Shown here: piece by piece, positions 41,955 to 51,091 of the stretch
Position numbering within the stretch: the stretch's first letter is position 1
Layout: the number at the start of each line of letters is the position of its first letter
NCBI GenBank assembly: GCA_965213935.1
Contig: CBDCAO010000010.1
Span: forward strand, 62,001-126,000
Length of the DNA: 64,000 nt
DNA from: Bin52 sp965213935
GTDB lineage: Bacteria; Pseudomonadota; Alphaproteobacteria; Thalassobaculales; Thalassobaculaceae
Direction: 5' to 3'
Position numbers and translations under genes: made by a program
The notes under the pieces: generated by a model
Databases searched by the model: none
What the model saw: the letters and a program-made list of their open reading frames with translations, nothing else
Told to the model about the DNA's origin: nothing

Positions 41955-44400
41955 CTACCCATGCCCCACAAGTAGTTGCAGTGTAATGAGAGCTTCCTGT
42001 GCTTTCATGTTTCCTGCTCCAGCCTGAGTTCGTATCCGATGCACCAATCAACGAGGGATGCGTAGCCGCGCCATATGACTTCTGTGCCCGGTGGCGGCCC
42101 TCTGGGGCGATGGATGTGTCCACCGATCCGCGCCATGGTCAGGATGGCGGCATCCAGGGTATCGGGCGATGCGTAGCGCTGTCGTGCGGCGAAGGCTTTC
42201 AGCACCTTGATCTCGAGGTCGGAGAACAGCATGTCGGGCGGCGATGCGGGATGATCGCGTCCGAGCACCGTCATCAGGTGGATGCGCCAGGCGATGACCA
42301 GATTGATGGTGACGGCCCGGGCGAGGCGATCGGCCGAGCGGTTCTCGAGCTCCTCGATCTTGCACCCGGATTTCAGGATCCGGTGCCACTCTTCTATCCG
42401 CCAGCGCCGGGCGTAGTACTCGACCACCGTCTTGCAGTCTTCCAGGGTGTCGGTCGGGAGGGTGGTGAGCAGCAGCCAGCGGACCGGGGTTGCATCAACC
42501 GGTGTGCGTTCTTCCTCGACCATCACCGCCTGCAGCCGGATGGGCGGCTTGCCCTTGTGCGTGGGGCCTGTGGGTGCGAGTTCCACCCTCTGGCTGCGCA
42601 CCACCAGCGTGGCACTGCGTGCGGTGCGCCCGGCCCTGGCCGGGCGCTTGCTTCGCTTTGGCCGTGCGGTCAGCCGGTCGATGGAGACGACCATCGTGCC
42701 GAGCACTGGCGCCGCCTGCATCGTCTTCAGCATCGCGTGCGCCGGACCTGTGTTTCCGGACACATCGACCGTCGCCACCTTGTGGTTGGTCTTGGCGCGC
42801 ACCAGGATATCGGCGTCCGGTTGCGCCTGTTGGGCCTCGAAGATCTCGAACGCATCCGACTCTCGATCACCGACACAGACCACCCGGCCGGGTCCGAGGT
42901 CGCGACCCAGTTCGGCACATCGCCGGTATCCTTCGAGCCAGCGCTCGGTCTTGCGGTCTTCCGGTTGCTTCGGCTGACCCTTGCCCGGCGGGGCATCAAA
43001 GCGGGCCCCGACAACCCCCAGCGGCAGTCCGCCCGGGGTCACCGCCAGCATCGAATGCAGATGCAGGCCCGTTGTGATTGCACCGGTCTGGTTGGTGCCG
43101 ATGACCCCGAGCCCGGCGCATCCCGGACGCGAGGCGAAGTTCAGGTCGGTTCCATCCTGGAGGCACAGGACCACCGGCTCAGCCCGCATGCGCCCGAGCG
43201 TACGCTCACGGTGCGGCGCCAGGATGGCCTCAGGCGTCACGGCCGTCTTTTCGGGCTGGTCGATGAACCGATAGTACCCCTTGATCTCGGCCCGATTGCC
43301 GTTCGCAGCCTGCGGAAAGGATCCCATCGGTCGTGCTCCCTTCACCTGCGCAATCGTTACCAGGCGGGCCGTCAGGCGGGCGTCACCGAGGACGGCGTCA
43401 CCGAACTCCGCTTCGGCCCAGGACGGGCTGTCAAGACCGTCCGCAGCCTTCAGCGCAACCGCGCGTGTCGGCGCCGCGCCGATGCCCAGGCGGGTTCGCC
43501 AGTCGCGCACCAGCGGGTAGATATAGATGGCCTTGCGTCCGGCCGCCGCATCGTGGCAACGGTCGTCGCGGCCACGGCCCGTGGTCTCGCCCAGCCACTG
43601 CCAGTTGGTCGCACGCAGGCTTGCGCCGTCGAACGGTGGCGACACGAAGGTCTCGATGAGCCACGGCTCGAAGCCATAGCACGCGGAGAAGTCGGCCCGG
43701 AGGCGACGCAGAAGCTGACCGAGCCCATGCGACGCCAGATTGGAGCATTCAACACCCGGTCTGATCAGGAACCGCGACAGGCCCACCACCCGGTGCCCAT
43801 GGTTCAGGCGCTGCTCCGCATCCCAGCCGATCCAGCGATCCCGCGCCGCAAGCTGCAGGGCCGATGCCGCAACCCCGATCGCGCCGAGCCAGCCGTGTTC
43901 GGACCACAAAAGATACCGCAACTGCCGGCCAACCAGCGGCCCGGCCCCCTGCGGGTGTTCGTGTTCCATCAACCCATGCCAGATCTCTCGATGGGCCAAG
44001 CTCGAAACCGCAACCAGCTCCAGGCCTCGAACCTGCCCGACATCCGCCGGGACGTCTCGGGCCGGCGCAACCGGCGGCGCCGGACACCGCCGGACACAGG
44101 TTCCACCGGGCGTTTGTCGGACCGGAAGCCGGATCTGCCCGGACCGCTCCAGGGCCCGCAGCGCCGACAGACAGGTGGAGACCTGAGGCCGTCCCTGCCC
44201 ATCCCGGAACCCGAATTCAGCACACAGATGCGCCGCAAGCGCCGTGCGATGCGGAACATCGCCCGCATCCAGCAACGCGGTGATGCGACCGACAGCAGAC
44301 GGCTGGAAAGCTGGCGCTTGATCTGGTGCTGAACCTCCATGGCAGGCACCGTAGCGCCACCAGAACCATTTGTCCAGCATCACTTGTGGGGCATGGGTAG
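41955..44400 (-). mobile_element. IS50-like element, copy B
   Basis: A 2446-bp near-identical copy of 25868-28314, in the same orientation and with the same 19-bp ends. Its own 8-bp target duplication, GGCTTGGC, lies at 41947-41954 and 44401-44408. It is one base shorter than copy A because of a G deletion close to the transposase start. Confidence 0.92.
42005..44349 (-). pseudogene. Tn5/IS50-like transposase with DUF4338, frameshifted copy
   Basis: Same protein as the copy A transposase, but one G is missing in the run at about 44305-44306 (GGCTGGAAAG where copy A has GGCTGGGAAAG). This shifts the frame after about 14 codons from the normal start, so the native start no longer reads into the DUF4338 and DDE parts. 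The main frame remains open to 44431 outside the element, giving a possible fusion from flanking DNA, but that start is not native. A handful of other substitutions separate the copies. All catalytic residues are still encoded. Confidence 0.75.
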
Positions 44401-44656
44401 GGCTTGGCGGCTTCTCGGTGATCCGGGCCAACCTGCCGGAGACCGAACTCGACGGCCCCCGGCTCGGTGCAATGTGGATGTGTCACGATCGGTGATTGCC
44501 GCACCGTGTGTGCCACGCGATCCCCGTCCCGCTGCTCCCTTCAGACGTGAAGGGGGCAGTGCGGCATGCCTCCGGAGTGCGGGACTGTGCCACCACGGTC
44601 ACACGTGCTGGCCGGGCCCGGACGTACCCGCACCACCATGTCGCGGGGCGCCACGA
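44401..44656. other. Flank of copy B, no gene
   Basis: 256 bp holding the right target duplication (44401-44408) and the tail of the interrupted small frame, ending near 44493. Nothing else is recognisable up to the carotenoid oxygenase stop. Confidence 0.5.
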
Positions 44657-46177
44657 TCAGCCTGGAACGAAGGTGCCGTGGAAACCGAGCGGCAGCGGAT
44701 AGGGCAGCCAGGCCTGGGCGAGAGGGCCGGCAGCGATTGCCACGGCGTCGAACACGGACAACCCGGTCAAGCCCGCCTTCCAGTCAAGCACGGTGCCGAT
44801 CAGCCAGCCGTCGTCCTCCTCCCCGTTCCCGCCCGGTTTCGGGACGAACAGGTGCTCCTCCGGGATCCTGCCGGGGCCGTAGTCGAAGGTCTCGATTGCA
44901 CCGGTTTCGAGATCGCGCCTGACCACGGTGCGAAAAGACCAGCCGGCCGGTTCGCCGGGTGAACCGAGGGTGTAGACGTAGCGGTGCCGCCGACCGACGA
45001 CGGCCGGTGCCACCCGGGCGAATTCCGCGTCCTGCTCCTGGGCAACGATCCGGCCGTCGCCCCCTGGCGGCAGGAGGATGCGGGTGTAGCGCGGTGGCGA
45101 TGACGGTACCAATTCACCCTTCATCACGTATCGCAGGGTTTCGGTCAGGATTCCCGGATCGCGCGCCCGGCAATAGTCCAGCCGGATCGATCCGTCGGCC
45201 TCTTCCCAGGCGTTGCCGAAATGAAAGCCAAAGCCGGAGGGCAAGGCGTGCCAGCGGCGCGCTCCGAAATCGGCCTTGTCGATGACCAGTACGCGCGTCT
45301 CCTCCTGTGGATGCCAGGTATGGGCGTCGAGGATACTGGCACTGCCCAGCCGGGCCGGATCGAACAGGAAGGGTTCGATCACGAACACCAGGGAATGCCG
45401 CGTGATCGCGAAATCGTGGATCAGGCCGAGCGGGCCGACCTCGACGAGACCGACGTCGAGCAGCTGGCCACCACGGCCGATGTGATAGAGAACGATCTTC
45501 GGCTGCGGAGCAAGGTGGATGCCGAAGTTCCACAGCGTGCCGTCCGTGTCACGCTTGGGATGGGCCGAAAAGGCGACGCCGTCGAGTTCCGGACCCCAAC
45601 TCCTGAAGCCCTCCGCCGCCAGGGTGGATTCGTTCAGCCGCGTGGCCGAGCCTCCCTCCCATAGCGCGAGCAGTTCGCCGCCGTGGTGCAGCACGGAAAT
45701 GTTGGCGGCGTTCATGCCATCCGGGCCCTGCAGCGGCGCGCTGTCGGGCAGGTGGGTACCATAGCCATTGTAGAGCCGCCGGCCGGCCGCGTCCTCCCGG
45801 TCCAGCTTTGGCGTGCGGATGACCCGGCCTCGATGGGCAATGCTTCCGCCATCGATGGCGAATTCCTGGATCATGCCGTCGCCGTCGAACCAGTGCCTGT
45901 AGCGCCGCCCGAAACGGTCGTGAATCGACGGACCGTTGCGGTAGAAGCGACCATTCAGCCCGCCCGGCCATGTGCCTGAAACGCTGAGCGCGGCCGCGTC
46001 CAGCCGGTCCGGTGGCGTCTTCCAGCCGAGCAGCATCCGGTTGCCTTCCAGCGCGGCGTCAAAGGCGTCGCTCCAGTCTTCGTGGGCGAGGGCCGATGCG
46101 AAGGGCGCCAGGTGCGCCAGGCCGCAGGCGGCGGACGCCGCCAGGAATCCGCGGCGCGGAATACTGTTGACAGTCAT
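44657..46177 (-). CDS. Carotenoid oxygenase (RPE65/lignostilbene dioxygenase family)
   Basis: A 506-aa non-heme iron enzyme that cleaves C=C bonds in carotenoids or stilbene-like compounds. Four iron ligands can be assigned: His in SAHPKRD, His in GLIHDFAIT, His in GFGFHFGNAW and His in the C-terminal GFHGTFVPG. NGRFYRNGPS and HWFDGDGMI are family motifs. The start SIPRRGFLAASAA is a twin-arginine signal, so the enzyme is exported folded with its iron, unusual for the family in my experience. ATGA overlap with the DUF2141 gene shows one operon. Confidence 0.9.
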   Translation of the reverse strand: MTVNSIPRRGFLAASAACGLAHLAPFASALAHEDWSDAFDAALEGNRMLLGWKTPPDRLDAAALSVSGTWPGGLNGRFYRNGPSIHDRFGRRYRHWFDGDGMIQEFAIDGGSIAHRGRVIRTPKLDREDAAGRRLYNGYGTHLPDSAPLQGPDGMNAANISVLHHGGELLALWEGGSATRLNESTLAAEGFRSWGPELDGVAFSAHPKRDTDGTLWNFGIHLAPQPKIVLYHIGRGGQLLDVGLVEVGPLGLIHDFAITRHSLVFVIEPFLFDPARLGSASILDAHTWHPQEETRVLVIDKADFGARRWHALPSGFGFHFGNAWEEADGSIRLDYCRARDPGILTETLRYVMKGELVPSSPPRYTRILLPPGGDGRIVAQEQDAEFARVAPAVVGRRHRYVYTLGSPGEPAGWSFRTVVRRDLETGAIETFDYGPGRIPEEHLFVPKPGGNGEEDDGWLIGTVLDWKAGLTGLSVFDAVAIAAGPLAQAWLPYPLPLGFHGTFVPG

Positions 46178-46671
46178 TGGTCGCTCCTGCGGTCTGTCGG
46201 CCCGGCGGGACCGGAGTTTCCGATGGGCAGGCGGATGGTCGCCGTCTGCTTCAGCGCGATCGAGGACGCCTCGAAGCTTGCCGGGCCGAAGAGGCCGGAC
46301 GCGCCGTTACCGAAGCCGAAGCTCTCGGTGGGGAGGCCGAGCAGGTTCATGTCGAGCTCGCCGTCCCCGTCGGTGTCGTGAAAGCCGTTCACGGCGTACC
46401 GGCCCGGTTCCAGACCCGAGAACGAGATGTCGAACCCGCCCTCCTTTGCCATGCGCCATGCGCCAGCGACAGCACCTTCGGTATCGGGAAAGGAGACGTT
46501 TCCACGCTCGCGGTGGACCGCGACATAGACCCGGCCCTCGGCCGACGTGATGCCACTGACCGCGATGGTCAGCTCCGCGGCGAGCGCCGCACCGCTGATC
46601 CCGGGTGCGGTCAGTGCCGGCAGACCGGAAAGAAACACTCCCGCAGCGAGGAGGAGAGGAATGCGCTTCAT
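46174..46671 (-). CDS. DUF2141 secreted protein
   Basis: A 165-aa protein with a Sec signal peptide (MKRIPLLLAAGVFLSGLPAL, cleaved near ALAAE). The mature part is DUF2141: LTIAVSGITSAEGRVYVAVH, then GLEPGRYAVNGFHDTDGDGELDMNLLG and ESFGFGNGA. The DxDGDGELD loop looks like a calcium site. The function is unknown. The family often sits beside carotenoid oxygenases or pigment genes. ATG 46671 was chosen because the signal peptide starts there and GAGGAGAG lies just upstream. Confidence 0.85.
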   Translation of the reverse strand: MKRIPLLLAAGVFLSGLPALTAPGISGAALAAELTIAVSGITSAEGRVYVAVHRERGNVSFPDTEGAVAGAWRMAKEGGFDISFSGLEPGRYAVNGFHDTDGDGELDMNLLGLPTESFGFGNGASGLFGPASFEASSIALKQTATIRLPIGNSGPAGPTDRRSDQ

Positions 46672-46733
46672 TCTTTGGTGCTCCCTGTCGAGTGCGTATG
46701 TTGTGTGTCGTTCAGGAAACACAGGGAACGGCA

Positions 46734-47588
46734 ATGTCCAACGGCGGTTCCGCCAACGGCCGTAACTCTTCGCGAATGGCGCCACAGCGACATTTCGCGT
46801 TTCGCGAATGGTTCACCTGGCGCCGCCTGCGCTGGCATCTGGCGTCGCTTGCCGTCGCGGCCCTGTTCCTCGGTTATCTCGGTCCGTTCGGTACTTACCT
46901 GCGCATGCCGCTCGGTGAACGGATGGCCTACTGGGTCGTTGCGGTTGCCGGCAACTGGGCGTTCGCTCTCGCCTTCATCCTGCCTGCAGTGGCGTGGTTT
47001 TCCGCTCGTGCGCCGGTCATCGTCTGTGTGCTGGGTGGCAGCCTCGTCGCCGCCGTGCCGGGGACAGCGCTGGTATCCGCGTTGAACATCATGGTTTCCG
47101 CATCGCCGCCGGAGACGTTTCCGGGTGGCGAACTGTTCCTGGCCGTGGCGCTGGTCCACCTGGCGTTGAGCCTGATTGTCTGGACGACGATCGAGATTCC
47201 TCTGATCACCGGTTCCGGCGCACGCCTCGCTGTGCCGCCCCTCACGGAGGAGTCGGTGCAGCGGACCGCCAGCGCCGCGCCGCCATTGCTCGAACGTCTG
47301 CCGCTGGCCCGGCGTGGCCGGCTGCTGCACCTGCAGATGCGCGACCACTATGTCGAGGTCCATACCGACAGGGGGTCGGACCTGGTGCTGATGCGTTTCG
47401 GCGATGCGCTGAGGGAACTGGGTGCAACCGAGGGGATGCGGGTTCACCGTTCGCACTGGATCGCGCGGGCCGCGGTCAGCAGGATCATGCGGCGCGCCGG
47501 GCGGACCATGGTCGTTCTGGAAAACGGGTCCGAAGTGCCGGTCAGCCGCCGCTATGTGCCGGCGCTGCGCGAGGCGCACTGGGTATAG
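46734..47588 (+). CDS. LytTR-type membrane-anchored transcription regulator
   Basis: A 284-aa protein with four N-terminal membrane helices (about residues 35-60, 65-90, 97-125, 133-160) and a C-terminal LytTR DNA-binding domain: LLHLQMRDHYVEVHT, LVLMRFGDALREL, GMRVHRSHWIARAAV, VLENGSEVPVSRRYVPALRE. Such proteins sense membrane or small-molecule signals directly and lack a receiver domain. It diverges from the DUF2141-carotenoid oxygenase operon across a short gap of about 60 bp, so it probably regulates that operon. ATG 46734 has AGGGAA upstream. Confidence 0.87.
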   Translation: MSNGGSANGRNSSRMAPQRHFAFREWFTWRRLRWHLASLAVAALFLGYLGPFGTYLRMPLGERMAYWVVAVAGNWAFALAFILPAVAWFSARAPVIVCVLGGSLVAAVPGTALVSALNIMVSASPPETFPGGELFLAVALVHLALSLIVWTTIEIPLITGSGARLAVPPLTEESVQRTASAAPPLLERLPLARRGRLLHLQMRDHYVEVHTDRGSDLVLMRFGDALRELGATEGMRVHRSHWIARAAVSRIMRRAGRTMVVLENGSEVPVSRRYVPALREAHWV

Positions 47589-47652
47589 TCATGGTGCGCG
47601 CACGGCCGGAGAACGCAGTGCCCGGTGACGCCTGCGCGAGGGTGACCGTCTG

Positions 47653-48267
47653 CTACGTGCCGCCCCGGCTCTGACGCAGCGCGTGCTCGATCAGTTCGAG
47701 CCGGTCCTGGCCGTAGTACATGTCGCCGTCGACGAAATAGGTCGGCGATCCGAACACGGAACGGGCGATCGCCTCTTCGGTGTTCGCCTCGAGGATTGCC
47801 AGTATTTCAGGCGATTGCGCATGTTCGAGCAGCGCTTCGGAGCCCACCCGGATCCCGCGGCCAAGTCCGGCAAGCGTCGCCCGGTCCGCCAGGTCAGCGT
47901 CGTCGACCCAGTGCGCCTCCAGCATCGCGTGGGCAAGCCGGTCCACGTCGATGCCCTGTTGCACGCCGGCGATCAGCATGCCGTGGGCAAGTGCCGTGCT
48001 GTTGTCGTGGTGCGTCGGCCTTCCGTCCATGACCGGAGCATTGCGGTATCGCGACCAGCGCTGGATCTCGGTCGCGAAAAAGTAGGCGCGCTGGGCCCGG
48101 GTGCGTTTCGCAAATGGCACCGATCCGGCGCCGTCGAGCACCCTGTCGAGATCGACCGGCCTGTGCACGATGCGCCGCCCGGCGGCGCGGGCGATCGCCA
48201 TGAGGCGGGCCGACCCCAGATAGGCGTAGGCCGAGTGGGCCGAATAGAAATACTCGATGTCCGGCAT
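47653..48267 (-). CDS. DsbA-like / 2-hydroxychromene-2-carboxylate isomerase family protein
   Basis: A 204-aa thioredoxin-fold protein of the DSBA/HCCA isomerase group. IEYFYSAHSAYAYLGSARL is the subfamily start, where DsbA's CxxC is replaced by a Ser-containing SAHSAY stretch. The C terminus has SPTYFVDGDMYYGQDRLELIEHAL, the cis-Pro and FVDGDMYxGxDR motif of HCCA isomerases. These glutathione-dependent enzymes act in aromatic breakdown. The true substrate is unknown here. The start is ATG 48267. Confidence 0.88.
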   Translation of the reverse strand: MPDIEYFYSAHSAYAYLGSARLMAIARAAGRRIVHRPVDLDRVLDGAGSVPFAKRTRAQRAYFFATEIQRWSRYRNAPVMDGRPTHHDNSTALAHGMLIAGVQQGIDVDRLAHAMLEAHWVDDADLADRATLAGLGRGIRVGSEALLEHAQSPEILAILEANTEEAIARSVFGSPTYFVDGDMYYGQDRLELIEHALRQSRGGT

Positions 48268-48325
48268 TTGCACGCTCCGTCCGCGGCTCGGTTCCAGGTC
48301 CTGTGCGAAGATCCTCGCGCGATAC

Positions 48326-48440
48326 CTACACAGAAAACCGGACAGCGTCACGCTGCCGTCCTGCGGTCGTGTTCGCGGTTCACGGGCCGGGCAGGCCCGC
48401 AGCCTCCCCGCGCAGCAGCCGCGGTCCCCGGGTCCGTCGG
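48326..48440 (-). pseudogene. 3'-end remnant of a tnpB element
   Basis: Reading the minus strand, this stretch aligns base by base with the tnpB 3' end and downstream flank at about 29130-29230. Shared blocks are CGGGGAGGCTGC, GACGCTGTC, GGTTTTCT and TGTA, with substitutions and small gaps between. It includes the region of the 21-bp inverted repeat (GACAGCGTCA on the plus strand at 48341-48350). It is a decayed right end of a related element, not a gene. Confidence 0.55.
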
Positions 48441-48739
48441 GTCGCGCCGTCACACCGATCAGGGAAATGGCAGTTCTCCGGTGGCCTGATGCTGTCGACG
48501 GTCCCGTGTTCCGTTCAGCCGGTCGTGCCGCAGCGGCCCGATGCGTGGGCTTCCCGGTTAACCCCCCGGCCATCCGGACCGGTCCCCGTGAAGCAGTTCG
48601 AGGTGTCTGTCATACCGGAGATGCCTTGCAGATGGCCGGGGCTCACGGGGAGCTGCTCCCGCGAACCGTTCTGGGGATCCGCGATGCAGCCCTGGGCCAC
48701 CATGCCGAGCTTCGTGCGGTGCGGGTCGGCGCGTTGTTG

Positions 48740-49075
48740 GTGCCTGTCCCCGTTTCCCGTGATGACCGGGGCCGAGGCGGACCACGGGCCCGGGGCACCG
48801 CGGCTCTGGGTGCGCACCTGCGCCCGGCAGACGGTGCTCGCATTCAGCCCGGAGACAGTCGCGCTGGTCGACGCGTCCGGCAGGCCGGTTGTCTCGTCCT
48901 CCTCGATCCAGTCCGTCTCGTTCGTCGGGTCGGCGCTGCACTCGTAGTAGCGCAGATCGTAGTCGGTGAGCGCCGACCCGGTATGGGGGGCTCTGACCAG
49001 CTCACCGTCACACTGGTGGATCCGGACACCTCGCGATCAGCGTCGGCGCGTCCGGCGCGCCGGGCGGGCTCGACC
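48740..49075 (-). pseudogene. Fibronectin type III domain protein, remnant
   Basis: On the minus strand STSVTVSWSEP leads, after a one-base frame change near 48985, into TGSALTDYDLRYYECSADP, then SATVSGLNASTVCRAQVRTQ and GPWSASAPV. This is one complete fibronectin type III repeat of the bacterial surface-protein kind. No start, stop context or further repeats remain. The sequence beyond 48740 decays into the tnpB remnant. Confidence 0.65.
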
Positions 49076-49205
49076 GGATCCCCGTCGATTGTTCCATCTT
49101 CCCGGGCGTGTCCACGATAATCGATGGCGCGCGATCCGGGAGCACCCTGCGCAGCCGGGCCGTTCCGCCGCACCCGTCGCCTTGGCCTATCCGAACGCCC
49201 GATTG

Positions 49206-50096
49206 CTAGTCCGGAGCGTTCGGGTCCCTGCGTTCGCGCTCGCGCCGGACGACAACCAGTCCGGAACCCACGATCAGGGCTGCGCCCAACCAGGTGTAGA
49301 CATCGGGAAGGTCATTGAAGATGACGTATCCGAACGCCGCGGCGGTAATGAGCTCCGCGTACCCGATGGGCGAGACGACGGATGCGGGCGCCCGCTGCAG
49401 CGCACAGATGATGAAGTACTGCGCGGCCCCGCCGATCAGCCCGACCGCCGCGAACTTCAGCCCGTCCACGACGTTCTCCGGAGGACGCCAGAACAGGGGC
49501 ACGACGAGCGACATGACGATGGCGCCGGCAAGCGCGGTATAGATGATCAGTGTCTCCGGGCGCTCGTGACGCGCGAGCCGTCGCGTCCACAGCTGATACC
49601 CGGCGAAACAGACCGCCGACAGGAGAGTCAGTACCGCGGCGGGCTGAAACACGTCCGTGCCCGGGCGAATGATGACCAGCGCTCCGCAGAACCCGACGAC
49701 GACCGCCGCGCCTCGCCACGGCCCGACCCGCTCCCTCAGGAGCGGCACCGACAGCGCGACCACGACCAGTGGCGTGGTGAACATGATGGCGGAGGCGGTG
49801 GCGAGCTGGACGTAGGGCAGTGCCGCGATGAACATGCAATTGGAGGCGAAGAAGACGAACGAGCGGCCGATCATCTCCCGGGGACGATGCGCCCGCAGCA
49901 GCGCCGCTCCGAGGAATGGTCCGAAGAACAGTGACATCCATACGAGATGGCCCAGAAACCGCGCCCACACGACCTGGGTCAGCGGGTAGTCGATCGTGAG
50001 TGACTTCGCGATGGCGTTCATGACCGGGAGCAGGACGATGCCCAGCAACATGTAGGCAATGCTGGCGCCCCGGGCCCGGGAGAACTGCTGGCTCAT
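49206..50096 (-). CDS. EamA/DMT-family transporter
   Basis: A 296-aa inner membrane protein with ten predicted helices in two EamA halves (residues about 10-145 and 155-290). Motifs include AIAKSLTIDYPLTQVVWARF in the first half and LTLLSAVCFAGYQLWTRRLA at the start of the second. The family exports metabolites such as amino acids or takes up small compounds. The substrate cannot be predicted. The end is Arg-rich and cytoplasmic. Confidence 0.9.
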   Translation of the reverse strand: MSQQFSRARGASIAYMLLGIVLLPVMNAIAKSLTIDYPLTQVVWARFLGHLVWMSLFFGPFLGAALLRAHRPREMIGRSFVFFASNCMFIAALPYVQLATASAIMFTTPLVVVALSVPLLRERVGPWRGAAVVVGFCGALVIIRPGTDVFQPAAVLTLLSAVCFAGYQLWTRRLARHERPETLIIYTALAGAIVMSLVVPLFWRPPENVVDGLKFAAVGLIGGAAQYFIICALQRAPASVVSPIGYAELITAAAFGYVIFNDLPDVYTWLGAALIVGSGLVVVRRERERRDPNAPD

Positions 50097-50436
50097 CGCG
50101 AAGCCTGCCTGTTCATGAAACTCGTCCCGCGATGAGTGAGGGCCGGTTCGCCAACGGAGATAACGGATCCCGAATTCGCCCCGGAAGGCGGCAGGCCAAC
50201 GACTGCGTGATCATGACCGGACGGGCACGCAATTGCGACGGCTTTCACAGCGGTGACCGGTCTGATCCGGTCACTGCGGCCCGCCCGGAGCCTCGAAAGT
50301 TCGAGCCTCGCGTTCCTGCCCGTGAATGGCCCGACAACGCATCGTCCGGTTTAGGCCTGTTTCCCGTAGCGCCGCCGCAAGAGGACCGCGGCATGAACCC
50401 CACGCAAACCGGAAGCAGAAACGACGCAGCTCTCCC

Positions 50437-50485
50437 GCCGTGGGTCACTGGCCCGCCGCCTGGCGGCGGGCCAGTGACCCACGGC
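50437..50485. repeat. 49-bp perfect palindrome
   Basis: Arms of 24 bp (50437-50460 and 50462-50485) are exact inverted copies around a single T. The core is GCCGCCTGGCGGC. It could extrude as a cruciform or fold into a very stable RNA hairpin. No T run follows. Confidence 0.85.
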
Positions 50486-50532
50486 TCAACCCAGCACCAC
50501 CCACCAAACCCTGTGCCTGGCAGAGGGGCCAA

Positions 50533-50630
50533 GGTGAGCAATTTTCAGTCGGCAGAAGTGAGAAGATTTCAGTCGGAATTGACACTCCCGGTCGACACCA
50601 ACACCGGGAAGGTTTCAGACGGAATTGACA
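50533..50630. repeat. IS21-like terminal repeats without transposase genes
   Basis: Related repeats: GAGCAATTTTCAGTCGG (50536-50552), GAGAAGATTTCAGTCGG followed by AATTGACA (50560-50584), and TTTCAGACGGAATTGACA (50613-50630). On the minus strand these read TGTCAATTCCGACTGAAA, the usual IS21-family end with its internal repeats. No istA or istB is in the window, so this is a solo end or scar. Confidence 0.6.
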
Positions 50631-51091
50631 GGGAGACCGACGAGTTCACCCCCGATCGTGCCCGATCCGCACGCGCTCCGCCCTGCGCGGGCATCGCTGC
50701 CGACAGCGGATGACCGTCCGGCAGGGAAGGTCATCCAACGGACCGCCTTCACCGGTCCGGGACCGGCCCGGGTGAGGGGATGAGTCGAGAGCGTTGGAGC
50801 ATGGCCGCGCGCCGGGCTCCGCACACGCCGCGATCAGGTCGCACCGGCCGGCAACGCGGTGCGGCCCCGGGGCGCGGGGCCCGTGCCCTGGTCCGCGTAC
50901 AACGCGTTCTTCGCGGTCAGCCTCACCGGGCGGATAAGGGTCCCGACAGGATTCGGGACGAACGCGGACGGGCCGTGACCGGGTCGAACGCGGCAATTCG
51001 CATCGGAACTCCGACCCCGGATGGTTCCGGACCCGGCCTTCGGGTACTCTTGGAACACCCGTTCGGATCGGACAGGAACCGGCAGGAAGGC

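Larger units (their letters stand above)
50097..51091. other. Intergenic region with palindrome and IS21-type end repeats
   Basis: About 1 kb without a supported gene. It carries a 49-bp perfect palindrome and three copies of an IS21-like terminal repeat (both listed separately), so it looks like the scar of mobile elements. The frame upstream of 51092 is open but is Arg/Pro-rich and has no homology. Confidence 0.6.
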
